NCBI GenBank assembly: GCA_009731375.1
Contig: BJOX01000040.1
Coordinates: 414,512 to 455,859 of the forward strand
Direction of reading: 5' to 3'
DNA length: 41,348 bases
Source of the DNA: Paulinella micropora
Lineage: Eukaryota > Cercozoa > Imbricatea > Euglyphida
Both the position numbers and the translations under genes were made by a program. Under the pieces are notes generated by a model, which was given only the letters and a program-made list of their open reading frames with translations, searched no databases and was not told the DNA's origin. This document shows, piece by piece, positions 32,886-41,348 of the stretch. Each line of letters starts with the position of its first letter. Positions within the stretch are counted from its first letter, which is position 1.

Positions 32886-34568
32886 TCATAGCTCGGACGC
32901 GTCTTCGGTCCAGAGCGGGGGCGTCAGCAAGGAAGTGATGCTGCGCGGTTCGTGGGACCAGCGCAGCACGCATTGTTTCCAAAGAACTCGCAGATCTGGC
33001 GGGTAGCTGGCCGCGGGCGGGCGTCTCTGCAAAATGTAGGTTTTGCAATCACGACGAGTACGCGTGAGCGCCGTGTACAAGATTTGTGCTAAAAAGTGGT
33101 GACGGGGAGAATATGGTGTTGGCGGGAGCACTATCACCACATCGTTGAATTCTGCGCCCTGGATACACATATCCGTCTCCCCATAAGCGAGCTTCAGAGC
33201 GTCCTCTCCGTGCTGCCGTTTGCTCCAGTATTGTAGCAGGCGCGGTTTTTGGCCGAGACCGCCCGCAAACCAAAGAGTGAAGACACGGTAGGACAGAACG
33301 TGCGAGAGCGGGTAGGTGGGCTGGCGGTCGGTGCTAGTAATTTCCACAACTTTGAGCGGAGCCAGCCCCTCCGGCCAGCGCCCGTCCAAGGTGTACAGGA
33401 CGTCCTGGATGCGCACAACGAAACATACGCAGCGCACTTCGTCCCGTGCCAGCAGCTCCGGCTGGATTGGCGCATCCAGAAGGGAAGGATTGCCAAGCTT
33501 GGGGCTAGCTCTTGCCGCGCCCCCTTTACTCGCAGCAGCAGCTGCCCTCTTTTGCTCCTCCTCCTCTTCGTTGAGCCCCAGGTCTTCCAGGCGCGGCGGG
33601 CTGAGGCGCTGGAGGTTCCGGCAGTTGAGTAGAACTTTGAGACTGACACGGAGAGCGTAGCGGGTGGGGGGCCAAGACCCTGCGCCGTAGGGATGAGCGC
33701 CGGCCAGGCGGGCCAGCTCGTTGTTGACGACATCCACCTCAGCCCTACGCACGGCAATCACTTGCCAGTCAGGAAAAGCTTGCTCGCCCTGCAAGACGCG
33801 GGCGAGCAGCCCCTCGGGCTGCAGGGCGTATCGGTCATGCAACGTGCGCAGGCGCGTGGCTAGCCCGTGACAGTCGGCGGCTTTGTCTGTGTACGGGACG
33901 TACTCCAAGCAGCGCTCCAGGTCGGAGAGTAGCGGTGTTTCTCCGATGCGCAGCTGCGCTGCGAGCCGTTGTGCTAGGCACAGTTCCGTGCTGCCCGTGG
34001 CCAGACGCAGCACCGAGGTGAGCTGCGCGCAGTGCTGGGGGTAGAGCTTTTGCACAAGGGAGTGGACAGAACCATAGCCTATCGGGAGGAGCTGCGCCGG
34101 GTCCCCTAGCAGAAGGAGGCGCTGCCATTGGGGGGCCAACTTGTTCAGCACGAGCAGCAGCTGCAGCAGAAAGGCCGGTGACATGAGCGACACTTCGTCA
34201 ATGAGCGCCGCGTAGGGCCGCCCCAGGGGCAGAGCCCCGCCTTCCGAGTCTTTCTTTCGACGGGGCACCCCCCGCGCGCGCACGCACAGCCAGGCCTGGG
34301 TCTTGTGGTCCGGGATCGTCACGGGGGGCATCCCGGGGGGCATGCTGCCCCCCGAGCCCCCCTGCTCCCCGGGGGGCATGCTGCCCCCCGAGGCCCCCGC
34401 CACGTTTCGGCGCTGGGCTACTTGCACGGCGTTGCGAGTCATGGCAATAAAGAGAACGGGCAACCCGCAGTGCTTGACCTGTCCGGCCAGCGTGGTTTTG
34501 CCCGTCCCCCCGGCGCCAGTCAGCAACCCGACGGAGCTCTGCAGGAAGTTCTTGAGCGCGAGCTCCTG
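32886..34568 (-). CDS. SF1 helicase core (UL5/RecD/Pif1-like)
   Basis: This is the motor part of a gene whose frame runs on from 34569-35950 and is split from it by one TAG. Directly after the TAG the frame reads QELALKNFLQSSVG (Q motif), then LLTGAGGTGKTT (motif I). Motif Ia is FIAMTRNAVQVAQR, motif II is ALIDEVSLMSP, motif III is LLLGDPAQLLPIG and motif VI is LYTALTRTRRD near the C-terminus. Between motifs I and II lies a low-complexity insert with repeated GGSMPPG, encoded by GC palindromes. The order and sequence suit SF1B helicases of the RecD/Pif1/UL5 group. It would be the helicase of a helicase-primase complex with the 16001-18586 primase. Without readthrough or a non-AUG start (TTG 34526) this part would not be translated. 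Confidence 0.7.
   Translation of the reverse strand, partial: QELALKNFLQSSVGLLTGAGGTGKTTLAGQVKHCGLPVLFIAMTRNAVQVAQRRNVAGASGGSMPPGEQGGSGGSMPPGMPPVTIPDHKTQAWLCVRARGVPRRKKDSEGGALPLGRPYAALIDEVSLMSPAFLLQLLLVLNKLAPQWQRLLLLGDPAQLLPIGYGSVHSLVQKLYPQHCAQLTSVLRLATGSTELCLAQRLAAQLRIGETPLLSDLERCLEYVPYTDKAADCHGLATRLRTLHDRYALQPEGLLARVLQGEQAFPDWQVIAVRRAEVDVVNNELARLAGAHPYGAGSWPPTRYALRVSLKVLLNCRNLQRLSPPRLEDLGLNEEEEEQKRAAAAASKGGAARASPKLGNPSLLDAPIQPELLARDEVRCVCFVVRIQDVLYTLDGRWPEGLAPLKVVEITSTDRQPTYPLSHVLSYRVFTLWFAGGLGQKPRLLQYWSKRQHGEDALKLAYGETDMCIQGAEFNDVVIVLPPTPYSPRHHFLAQILYTALTRTRRDCKTYILQRRPPAASYPPDLRVLWKQCVLRWSHEPRSITSLLTPPLWTEDASEL
34320..34402. repeat. Duplicated GC palindrome inside the helicase gene
   Basis: The hairpin GGGGGGCATGCTGCCCCCC occurs twice here (about 34338-34356 and 34373-34391), in a 35-bp direct repeat, with a half copy just before. 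It encodes the GGSMPPG insert. Similar GC palindromes occur at about 29258-29276 and 35590-35620. Confidence 0.7.
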
Positions 34569-34571
34569 CTA
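34569..34571 (-). other. In-frame TAG between N-terminal region and helicase core
   Basis: The frame reads SPRLTN, TAG, QELALKNFL. Upstream and downstream frames are the same, and the residues on both sides form one continuous Q-motif region of an SF1 helicase. The stop is followed by CAG GAG. Confidence 0.85.
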
Positions 34572-35950
34572 GTTCGTGAGGCGCGGCGACGCCGACCCCG
34601 GGCCCGACACGGGCGGGGTGTGAGAGCTGCTGCTGCCGGCCGGGCTGCCACGCGAGGCACAGCCCCTAAGTAGACGAACAAGCCTGCGCTCTTGGTTAAA
34701 GAACCAGCGCGGCGCGCACAGGTCCTGGCGTGGGCGAACCCAGGGGGAGTCGGCCGAGGGCTGATCGGGCGCCGAGTCCCAGAGTTCGTCTAGGTACTGC
34801 TGCAGCGCGGGCAGCTGTGCGTGATCGAGCTCATAGTCGGGGGGCTTCCAGCCCGCGCTTAGCGCTGGCTGGGCGCTGGAGCTAGCGCGGCGGGGCTGGG
34901 CCTTGACGAGCCTACACCACGGCTCTGGTCCGCTCCCCCGGTGCAAGAAGCCCAGCAGCTGCATGGCGCCCAAGAAATTCATCTTGCCTTCGTCGCTCCG
35001 CTGCACGAGGGGGAGGCAGGCCTTCAGCAGCGCGCCCCCGCCCCCCAGCTCGTCCGAGCATGCCACCGAGGGGCGCACGAAGCAGGCGTCCTTGCGCACC
35101 GACAGCGTGTTGCAGAGCAGGAAATGCAGCAGCAGCCGGCAGCGCCCGTCCTCGCCTAGTGTTTCCCGCCAGGCACTCTGTAGCAGGTAAGGCAGACGGG
35201 CAAAGCGCCTGGGTGACAGGCTGTGGGGAGGGTCCATCAGGTCCTTGAGCTGCAGGCCCAGATCTCCCTCCATGGCAGCCTCGCCTTGCCACAGGCAGGG
35301 CTCGTACCAAACCCGCGGGTCGGCTGTGTAAAAGCAGGTCAGCCAAGCCTCCCGCTGCAGCTTGGTGTAGTCGTGCCACACCCTGTCGACCGGCAGCACG
35401 GAAGCTAGGTGGCCCCAGCGCGCGTCCTCGCGCAAGAGGCTCACCAGCGCGTTTAGCAGCTCGTCCCTCTCGTTCTCGTCCTGATCGGCCAGCCGTTCGT
35501 TGACGGTGCGGTCGTCCTCGTCCTCTTCGCCGCCCTTCCTCAGCCCGCTGGAGGAGGAAGAGCTAGGGAGATTGCGGGGAACAGCATGCCTCCCGAGGGC
35601 ATTATGCCCCCCGGGTTCTACCTTAAGTTTTTTGCGGGGAGGAGGCGGGGCGAGCTTGGCTTTCTTTTTCGGAGGGGTTTTTTTCTTGTGCAGCTGGACT
35701 TCCATGAGCCCCTGTTTCTGGTCAAACTTGGCCCCCTTAGCGTCGGCGACCACAGCCTCTCTGGACAGACGAAGACCAGCCACGTAGCCCTCACTGGCCA
35801 AAAGCAGCAACCAGGCGGGCCCCCACAGCGTCAGCCTTTGGGGCTGACCCGCCGCGGTTGCGCACAAAACTATATATTCGCTGCCTTTTTGTGTTTTGGC
35901 AATGCGCGAGAAACGCCAGTTGGTCCAGGCGTGCTCCGCCAGGAGAAGCC
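34569..35950 (-). CDS. N-terminal region of the SF1 helicase, upstream of the TAG
   Basis: The frame is open from the TAG at 34569 back to the poly-G gap at 35951-35974. About 460 residues are credible coding sequence (from LLLAEHAWTNWRFSRIAKTQ); the start lies in or beyond the gap. A lysine-rich NLS-like block (HKKKTPPKKKAKL, RKKLKV) is followed by a serine run and an acidic stretch (GGEEDEDDRTVNE). A helical domain of about 300 residues leads into a Pro/Ser linker (GSSSSHTPPVSGPGSASPRLTN). I do not recognise the N-terminal domain, but its position matches the N-terminal extension of RecD2 or UL5-type helicases. It is in the same frame as the helicase core, so it is probably the same protein. 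Confidence 0.55.
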
Positions 35951-35982
35951 GGGGGGGGGGGGGGNNNNNNNNNNGAGGGAGG

Positions 35983-36028
<46 letters not shown>

Positions 36029-36031
36029 GAA

Positions 36032-36066
<35 letters not shown>

Positions 36067-36239
36067 GTGCCCCGGGGAAGATGGAGGAAAGCGCCCCTCC
36101 ACCCCGTCCCCCCTCGCTCCCCCTCTCTTGACAATCTTGTAGCGACCAGGAGCTTAAATCCTTGTATACGTACATATTCCTTAAAAGCAGTGTGCATTGG
36201 GGACAAAAGGGGAACGAGAAAAAAACTTAATAGAGTCAA
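35951..36239. other. Poly-G region with gap
   Basis: G14 (35951-35964), N (35965-35974), then long G runs to about 36065 broken by GAGGGAGGGGAGG and AGAAGA. Frames through it give only Gly or Pro runs. The helicase start and promoter are presumably in or right of this stretch. Confidence 0.7.
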
Positions 36240-36760
36240 TGGCCAAGATACAGTTGTCATCCGCCGCGGTTCTAAAGAGGTGAACTGCTCTAAAGACGCT
36301 TTCTTTCTTCAGAGCGCCTTGAATGCGCTCTACGAGACATCAGCGTCTCGGAAGAAGAGTCACGGAGTGGGATTGTTTCCCCTAATGAGACAAGGTGCTA
36401 GTAAGGTTTTGGAGTATAACGTAGAAGATGTACGAAACAAGCTCAAAGATTTAGTGACCCGTCAACGACGGCCCAATATACGAAGCCATGCCGCTTGCCT
36501 TTGAAATAGACGGAAAACCAAGTAACCTCAAGACGCCCTTGGGCCAATGGCTAGGAAATAAAGAAACAGAGTCTTCCCTGCGAAAGATAAAACTTGCGTA
36601 CGAATCCTATGACGATGATGATGGAATAAGTTCTGACCTGAACGAAAGCTGGCTTGATTACGTCAACGAATTGCTTGACAAACACTTAAAAAGTACGTCA
36701 CGGTTGTCTGCCAACATCCAAGATGGTGCTAAATTGTCTTTTAACATCCACGACGCCTAA
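36240..36760 (+). CDS. Small broken gene of unknown function at the AT-rich boundary
   Basis: ATG 36240 opens a short frame (MAKIQLSSAAVLKR). A second frame across the same bases is open to 36507 with good coding character (SKDAFFLQSALNALYETSAS, then DVRNKLKDLVTRQRRPNIRSH). A third frame from ATG 36488 to 36760 overlaps it by 20 nt (MPLAFEIDGKPSNLKT, YDDDDGISSDLNESWLDYVNELLDKHLKS). These are probably pieces of one gene with one or two indels, about 170 residues in total. Codon use is AT-richer than in the genes to the left. No family is recognised. The hairpin at 36776-36797 follows the stop. Confidence 0.4.
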
Positions 36761-36775
36761 AAGTACTAGTCCCTT

Positions 36776-36797
36776 TTGCCTCAAGTGCATGAGGCAA
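36776..36797. repeat. Stem-loop TTGCCTCA / TGAGGCAA
   Basis: A perfect 8-bp stem with 6-nt loop (AGTGCA) lies 16 nt after the TAA of the preceding gene. TTGCCTCA and TGAGGCAA half-sites recur at about 36812, 36971-36990 and 37330-37350. It could be a transcript-end hairpin or part of the AT-rich repeat element. Confidence 0.55.
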
Positions 36798-36819
36798 ATT
36801 GATAAAAGAGTGAGGCAAA

Positions 36820-37545
36820 TTCCAGCAAGTTTTATGCTTGTTTTCTGTATTTTATTCATAATTAAACATTACTAGATAATAAAAAATGAAATTTAAATGA
36901 AATTTCAAGTTGGTAGGTAGTGAAAAGAAGCAAATATGGATGCAAAAAAAAGTGACATAGTGGCAAAATATTTGCCTCAAGTCTGCCTCGATTTTGCATC
37001 ATTTTTGCATAAAAACTTATGTAATTTTCAACAAATAACTTTGTTTTAATAAAATAATGAATTTATATATGATTTTGTTGCATTTTTCACAAGAAAATAT
37101 TGGTGGCAGGTGGCACCTGGTGACTCACATTTTCATGACTGGTGACAGTATTATTACACTAAGTCAAAATGGAAAAACATTAGTTCCAGCAAGTTTTTTT
37201 TTTTTTTTTTATTGATAATTAAACGTTACTAAATAATAAAAATTGAATTTACTATGAAATTTTCAACTTGATCGGTAGTGAAAAGAAGCAAATATAGATG
37301 CAAAAAAAAAAGTGACAGTGGCAAAATATTTGCCTCAAGTCTGCCTCATTTTTGCATAAAAATTTATGTAATTTTCAACGAATAACTTTGTTTTAATAAA
37401 ATAATGAATTTATGTATGATTTTGTTGCAATTGGCACAAGAAAATATTGGTGGCAGGTGGCACCAGGTGACTCACATTTTCGTGACGTCACAAAATTATT
37501 ACACTAAGTTAAAATGGAAAAACATTAAGCAAGCACGTCACAACA
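36820..37545. repeat. AT-rich 364-bp tandem duplication
   Basis: Two diverged copies begin with TTCCAGCAAGTTTT at 36820 and 37184. Shared blocks include GTAGTGAAAAGAAGCAAATAT, ATATTTGCCTCAAGTCTGCC, TTTTGCATAAAAA and TGGTGGCAGGTGGCACC. Copies differ by small indels, a T run and one internal deletion. No coding potential is visible and composition is very AT-rich, unlike the viral part. It is probably host repeat DNA or the flank of the transposon. Confidence 0.85.
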
Positions 37546-37752
37546 CTTAATATATTGTTTTTCTTTCATAATTAATCATGGAGAATCTAAATATATATAG
37601 TTTATTATTAATAATAATAATATTAAGATCATTAACTTCAGTTGAAAATTGCCACATTATTTTTTCAAAATTTCCCTAAGTCATATATTAATACAACCAA
37701 TACCGACTGTTTTCCAGCGCAGATTTAATTACAAATTCAATAGAGAAATGAT
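37546..37752. other. AT-rich non-coding DNA downstream of the transposon gene
   Basis: Runs of TA and AAT are seen, no gene. It holds the presumed 3' end of the minus-strand transposon-like gene, with several AATAAA/ATTAAA-like candidates. Confidence 0.4.
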
Positions 37753-40700
37753 TTAGTGAAGGTCTCTTAGCGCATTTACAGGCTCCCATTCTTCTGATGA
37801 AGAGGCAGACATATCCGACCTAAGATTTTGTTCTCTAATCGCTGCAGCCTCCCGTTCTTCGTCACTGCAAGCAAAGACCCTAGCAAACTGACGTCGGACA
37901 CGAACACGAGAGGCAGAATGAGGACGATTTCTCTGATTTATGCTGGAAGCTGACAGAAGGGGACTATCATCGGAGCTAGATGAAGACGCTTTTTGTTTCT
38001 CGTCCGGTTCGGGGCTACCAATTCTCCGCCGCTTACGTAATCGACCACCACCTGCACGCCTGCGGCCACCAGCAGGTTGCTGCTGCGCCCCACCTTCAGC
38101 TCTGCGCACCTGCTCTAAATCATCAGCAAACACAGACAATACTCTTTGAACAAGAACAGGCTTTGAACCACTTCGTCGCTGGCCCTTCTCTGCCAGCCAC
38201 GACTTAAGTTCTTTCACGGTAGCTTTCTTAAGACCCTCCTCAGTGGGATTTTCAGCAAGAATGGAAGTAACCCGTAAATGTGGAGCGGGAAACCTGCTTT
38301 CATCATCAAAATCGTGGTGCCTTTTTTCTTCCTCATTGAGATGCCTTGCTCCGTACCAAGCGGGATGAACGGGTGCTGCGCCCTCGTTCACAAACGAAGT
38401 CCTGGCCACATAAAGCCGCTCCTCCTCCGTCAATTTACTTACGTTTTCCTGCACCTCTGCTCGATCTGGAGGCACTCCCCACACATCCTCTGGCAAATCG
38501 TCCAGAACGCGAAAATGTGCTAGCCACTCATGCCCCGACTTATCCTTCATCGCAAAATGGCCCGGTCTGCCTGGCAAACCCCCCTCACCTTCGAATCCGT
38601 CCCAAATTATTCTGGTAAGCTGCGAATGATCAAGGACCTCATCGAACCACTCCTGCTCTTCCCGGGAGCAATACTTACCCGCTAAATACCGCACGTCCTT
38701 TTTGATTTTATCGGTCACCCACAGGGAATTAGCTAGCTTCTTTGGACGGTCGGATGCTGCACACCGAATGTACATGAGACAAGAAAAAAAGAAAGCACAA
38801 GTAAGTACCTGGCTCCTTGATGTACGGCCGAATGTCTTCACAGTCTGCAGAATCATTCACACCATGCCAATATTTCTGGGCGTCCCCCCATGTTTTCACC
38901 CTGACCCGGGGCATGTACCCGCTCTCTGAGCTCCCCGCCAAGTATTGCCAGGCCAAAGGCCTATTCCAGTACTTAAGGCTGGGATTCACGCTACCTTGGA
39001 AATACGCCTCCCAATCAAACTCTGAAGCTAAAAGCAAAAGGCAGTATGATTCTTTGTTTTTCTTAAAGCCTAACATTAGCTTGAAAAATGCTTGTGCAAA
39101 ATTCGTAGTCATGAGTGTAGTGTTATATCCTAGATAGCGCAGCACAAAAAATTTCTGGTCCTGTACAGAATGGGAATGCTTAGTCACCATCCTATGAGTC
39201 TCAATGTGATTTCTCCACTTCCGTTGGATAATATGACAGAGAAACATCATAGTTGTGTCGGCAGTGTTTTCAATACCACCGTCCCAGTCAATATACAATT
39301 TCATGGCAGCTTTGGTGTGGGGGTGATAAAGTTCCCAACGCAAGAGCCAATACAAAAATGTCACATTTGCGTTAGGTCCATGAGCGATGTTGGGTAAATG
39401 AACCAGGATGAAATTTTTGTCATGTGCATACATGGTGGCGCCCCCCGCATGCAACCGCACAACATACCTACCCCTAAAGTCAGATGAACCGCGTGAGCAC
39501 CAAGGCAGGTGAAAAGGCCTAGTCATGTCTATAGTCATGGACGTAACACGCTGAACATCCTTGCTCCTAATTGCAAAGCAAAAATTAAACCCCTGGCATT
39601 TGCTTTAGGATTAAGATTACCCTTCCACTGCTCGCCGCGTACACCCACGGCGGGCCTCGCGGTGGATCTTATTATGAATGCGGTTATCCGTCCGCCACTT
39701 ATCAGCCTCAGCTTTAGTCTTGAATCTGGACAGGGGGCAAAAAATACATAAAAAATCACACCATCACAATTAAGTTTTACCCTGCCTTGTGTGCAGCTGC
39801 AAGCTCGGTACAAAACCCACATTTCGCGAAGTCGCCTTTCCGAATCGGCTTGACCTTGCCGAACTCTGCTCGCCACACTTTCCTTACCAAACTTTCACTG
39901 GGGCCATCCGGACTGACTGGCCCGCTCAAGACCAGCTTGCGAGATTGGGCCCCCCACTCCGCTGAGACGTATGCAAAAATCTGAGGAAAATCCAATGTGT
40001 CCTGAAGGTGAAAGATACCATCTGCCACGGACTCATTCTCTTGCTCAACGAAAAACTTTTGATGGAGCAAGGTCCAACAAAGATCTTCGTTAGGGGATTC
40101 CCTTTTTCCATAGTCTTGAAAGTAGGTGTGGCCTTCCTTAACTCCCGTAAGAGCCCGTCTCACGGTTTTTTCCCCAACACCATGCAACCGTGTCCACATA
40201 GTACGGCAGATGGGGGCTCCCTTGTACCTATAAGCTACATTGCCTCTTATGTCTAGCATGCTTTCGAGCTGTGCTGCTACCCAGCCTGCTAATTCTGACC
40301 TATTAAGCTGGACTGTGTCTGTTCTAGCCTTGACTGCAGCAAAAGCATCTATCCATTTGTTGCAACGCAAATTTGTGCAGCAGCTCTCACCTATCTCCTC
40401 TTTTAGCTCTGACCAAGTGCAACCTAAGTACTTCTCAAAGCTTTTGGGGCGAATCTCCCTGCCTGCTTTCTTTCTTTTTTTTACTTTTCTTTTAAATCTT
40501 GTATCAGCAGGGGTCGGTCTGTTGACTCGAGGGATGGGGATACCCAAAGTGATATACAGAGGCAATGTGCTTGTGCGGTAATCTAATGTGTTGTGTGTAC
40601 CACTATTGCTAGTGCTACATGCTTGTGCTGTGCTGGTGGGAAATTGCAAGGAAGATAGCAAGGGAGGGGCAGGTGTTGTTGGTGAAGTGAGTCCACTAAA

Positions 40701-41090
40701 CACAGCAGAGAAAGTACTACTACTGCTCTTACTGACGTGGGACGGAGTAGAGGGCTCTAACGAGGGAAGCTTGGAAACGACCGGAGGGGCAGGTGTTGTT
40801 TGTGAACTGTTTCCACCGAACACAGCAGAGAAAGAACTATTACTGCTCTTACTGACGTGGGACGGAGCACAGGGCTCCAACGGGGGAAGCTTCGATACGA
40901 CCGGAGTTGGCAACGCGGAACCAAAGACGCGAGCAAAGCTGCCAAGGCTAGGAGTTTCCACTTTGAGCGGGGGAGGGGAAGTTGTCTGTTTCGTGTTTGA
41001 AGGAGAGGGCAAAACGGAAAAATGTCCTCCAAACACGTGGAGGAAAGTCCCGCCAACGCCCAGGGTGCTAGCGAGCAGTTTTCGTTTCAT
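37753..41090 (-). CDS. Spliced DUF7869-like transposon protein with SAP domain, four exons
   Basis: Start is ATG 41090 (MKRKLLASTLG). Exons are 41090-39781, 39725-39621, 39566-38809 and 38756-37753. Introns of 55, 54 and 52 nt all have GT-AG ends and keep frame, giving about 1058 residues. Exon 1 has a Ser/Pro-rich N-terminus with 40-residue repeats, then a cysteine-bearing domain and YKGAPICRTMWTRLHGVGEK; its end (FAKCGFCTELAAAHKAG) joins a Lys/Arg-rich helix (SRFKTKAEADKWR). Exon 3 starts TSMTIDMTRPFHLPW and has IDWDGGIEN and THRMVTKHSHSVQDQKF, which match the DDE-like DUF7869 core (D-N-GG-xN, then GHTHxxxDQ) with His for Gly. Exon 4 holds a SAP DNA-binding motif (TVKELKSWLAEKGQRRSGSK) and a basic, acidic tail. 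It is probably a transposase-like host element. Confidence 0.65.
40663..40902 (-). repeat. 120-bp coding repeat in exon 1 of the transposon gene
   Basis: Two copies with an exact 120-bp period (40663-40782 and 40783-40902), about 85% identical by eye, encode 40-residue units (VSKLPSLEPSTPSHVSKSSS). A diverged third follows in part. Confidence 0.8.
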
Positions 41091-41227
41091 CCTAAGGGAA
41101 AGATAGAGAGCTACATAGAGATTGCAGGGATACAGGAGGGGTATAGGAGGGTAATATATTAGGAGGCAATGCAGAAAAGTAAAGTGCAAAGCATTCCTGG
41201 CTATCAGACTAAGGCCTCGGGGCTGGC

Positions 41228-41348
41228 ATGGGTATTACGTCGCGCGAGGGGATGCAAGTGACCCTTCCCTCTCCCCGCAAGGACGATCGAATCGTCAGGT
41301 CCGTCATCAACCGCGCAGTGCAGCAACGCAAAAGCAAAAGTGCAAGGG
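41228..41348 (+). CDS. Possible 5' end of a gene running off the right edge
   Basis: From ATG 41228 a frame stays open to the window end for 40 codons (MGITSREGMQVTLPSPRKDD, then a basic stretch ending RKSKSAR). Composition becomes GC-rich again, like the viral part. It is too short to identify, and chance is possible. Confidence 0.3.
   Translation, partial: MGITSREGMQVTLPSPRKDDRIVRSVINRAVQQRKSKSAR

Noticed and set aside
1-41348. tRNA or rRNA genes
   Set aside because: None recognised by eye; no cloverleaf with a TTCGA-type T-loop in proper context was seen. A covariance-model scan would settle it.

Overview
The window looks like a stretch of a large eukaryotic double-stranded DNA virus, or an endogenised copy of one, ending in a host-type transposable element. 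The evidence is dense intronless ORFs on both strands, AATAAA polyadenylation signals that touch or closely follow stop codons, occasional TATA boxes, and eukaryotic domains (F-box, MYND, kinase-like). It also carries a replication gene set of the herpesvirus type: an archaeo-eukaryotic primase with a UL52-like zinc knuckle, a UL9-like origin-binding SF2 helicase and a UL5/RecD/Pif1-like SF1 helicase. DUF285/BspA-like repeats, a CoiA-like nuclease and multiple MYND fingers fit viruses of marine protists better than classical herpesviruses. I cannot name the host or the virus. No capsid, terminase or DNA polymerase gene was recognised here.

Layout. 1-658 (-): partial broken gene running off the left edge. 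980-2098 (-): CoiA-like nuclease. 2598-4949 (+): double kinase-like protein. 4929-5621 (-): secreted mucin-like glycoprotein. 5940-6850 (+): histidine-phosphatase-like gene interrupted by TGA. 6949-8433 (+): unknown nuclear protein. 8456-9160 (-): F-box protein. 9377-10486 (-): seven-TM protein. 10545-10934 (-): second F-box gene. 11011-11994 (+): unknown. 12229-14321 (-): BspA-like repeat protein, directly abutting a 5'-truncated paralogue of the kinase-like gene (14324-15670, +). 16001-18586 (+): primase. 18988-20613: array of about eight 213-bp tandem repeats ending in poly-G and (TAGG)n. 20893-24491 (+): origin-binding helicase, frameshifted. 24500-24748 (+): small basic protein. 24872-26695 (-): a degenerate copy of that helicase fused to a MYND finger. 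27001-28609: two broken head-to-head genes. 28748-29875 (-): double-MYND protein. 30119-30877 (-): zinc-rich protein. 31142-32530 (+): broken gene. 32886-35950 (-): SF1 helicase interrupted by one in-frame TAG. 36240-36760 (+): broken small gene.

From about 36.78 kb the composition becomes AT-rich. A 364-bp tandem duplication is followed by a spliced four-exon gene (37753-41090, -) with 52-55-nt introns, resembling DUF7869-type transposon proteins with a C-terminal SAP domain. The last 150 bp are GC-rich again. A spliced transposon-like gene next to viral genes argues for a chromosomal (endogenous) location, though co-assembly is possible.

The primase, origin-binding helicase and SF1 helicase would together form an initiation and helicase-primase machine, and the tandem array between primase and origin-binding gene is the natural candidate origin. 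F-box, MYND and kinase-like proteins probably act on the host; the two glycoproteins and the 7TM protein are likely surface or membrane components. About half the genes carry a frameshift, in-frame stop or missing start. This may reflect decay after endogenisation or consensus errors at homopolymers; the eight N gaps, mostly at poly-G/C tracts, show the assembly struggled here.
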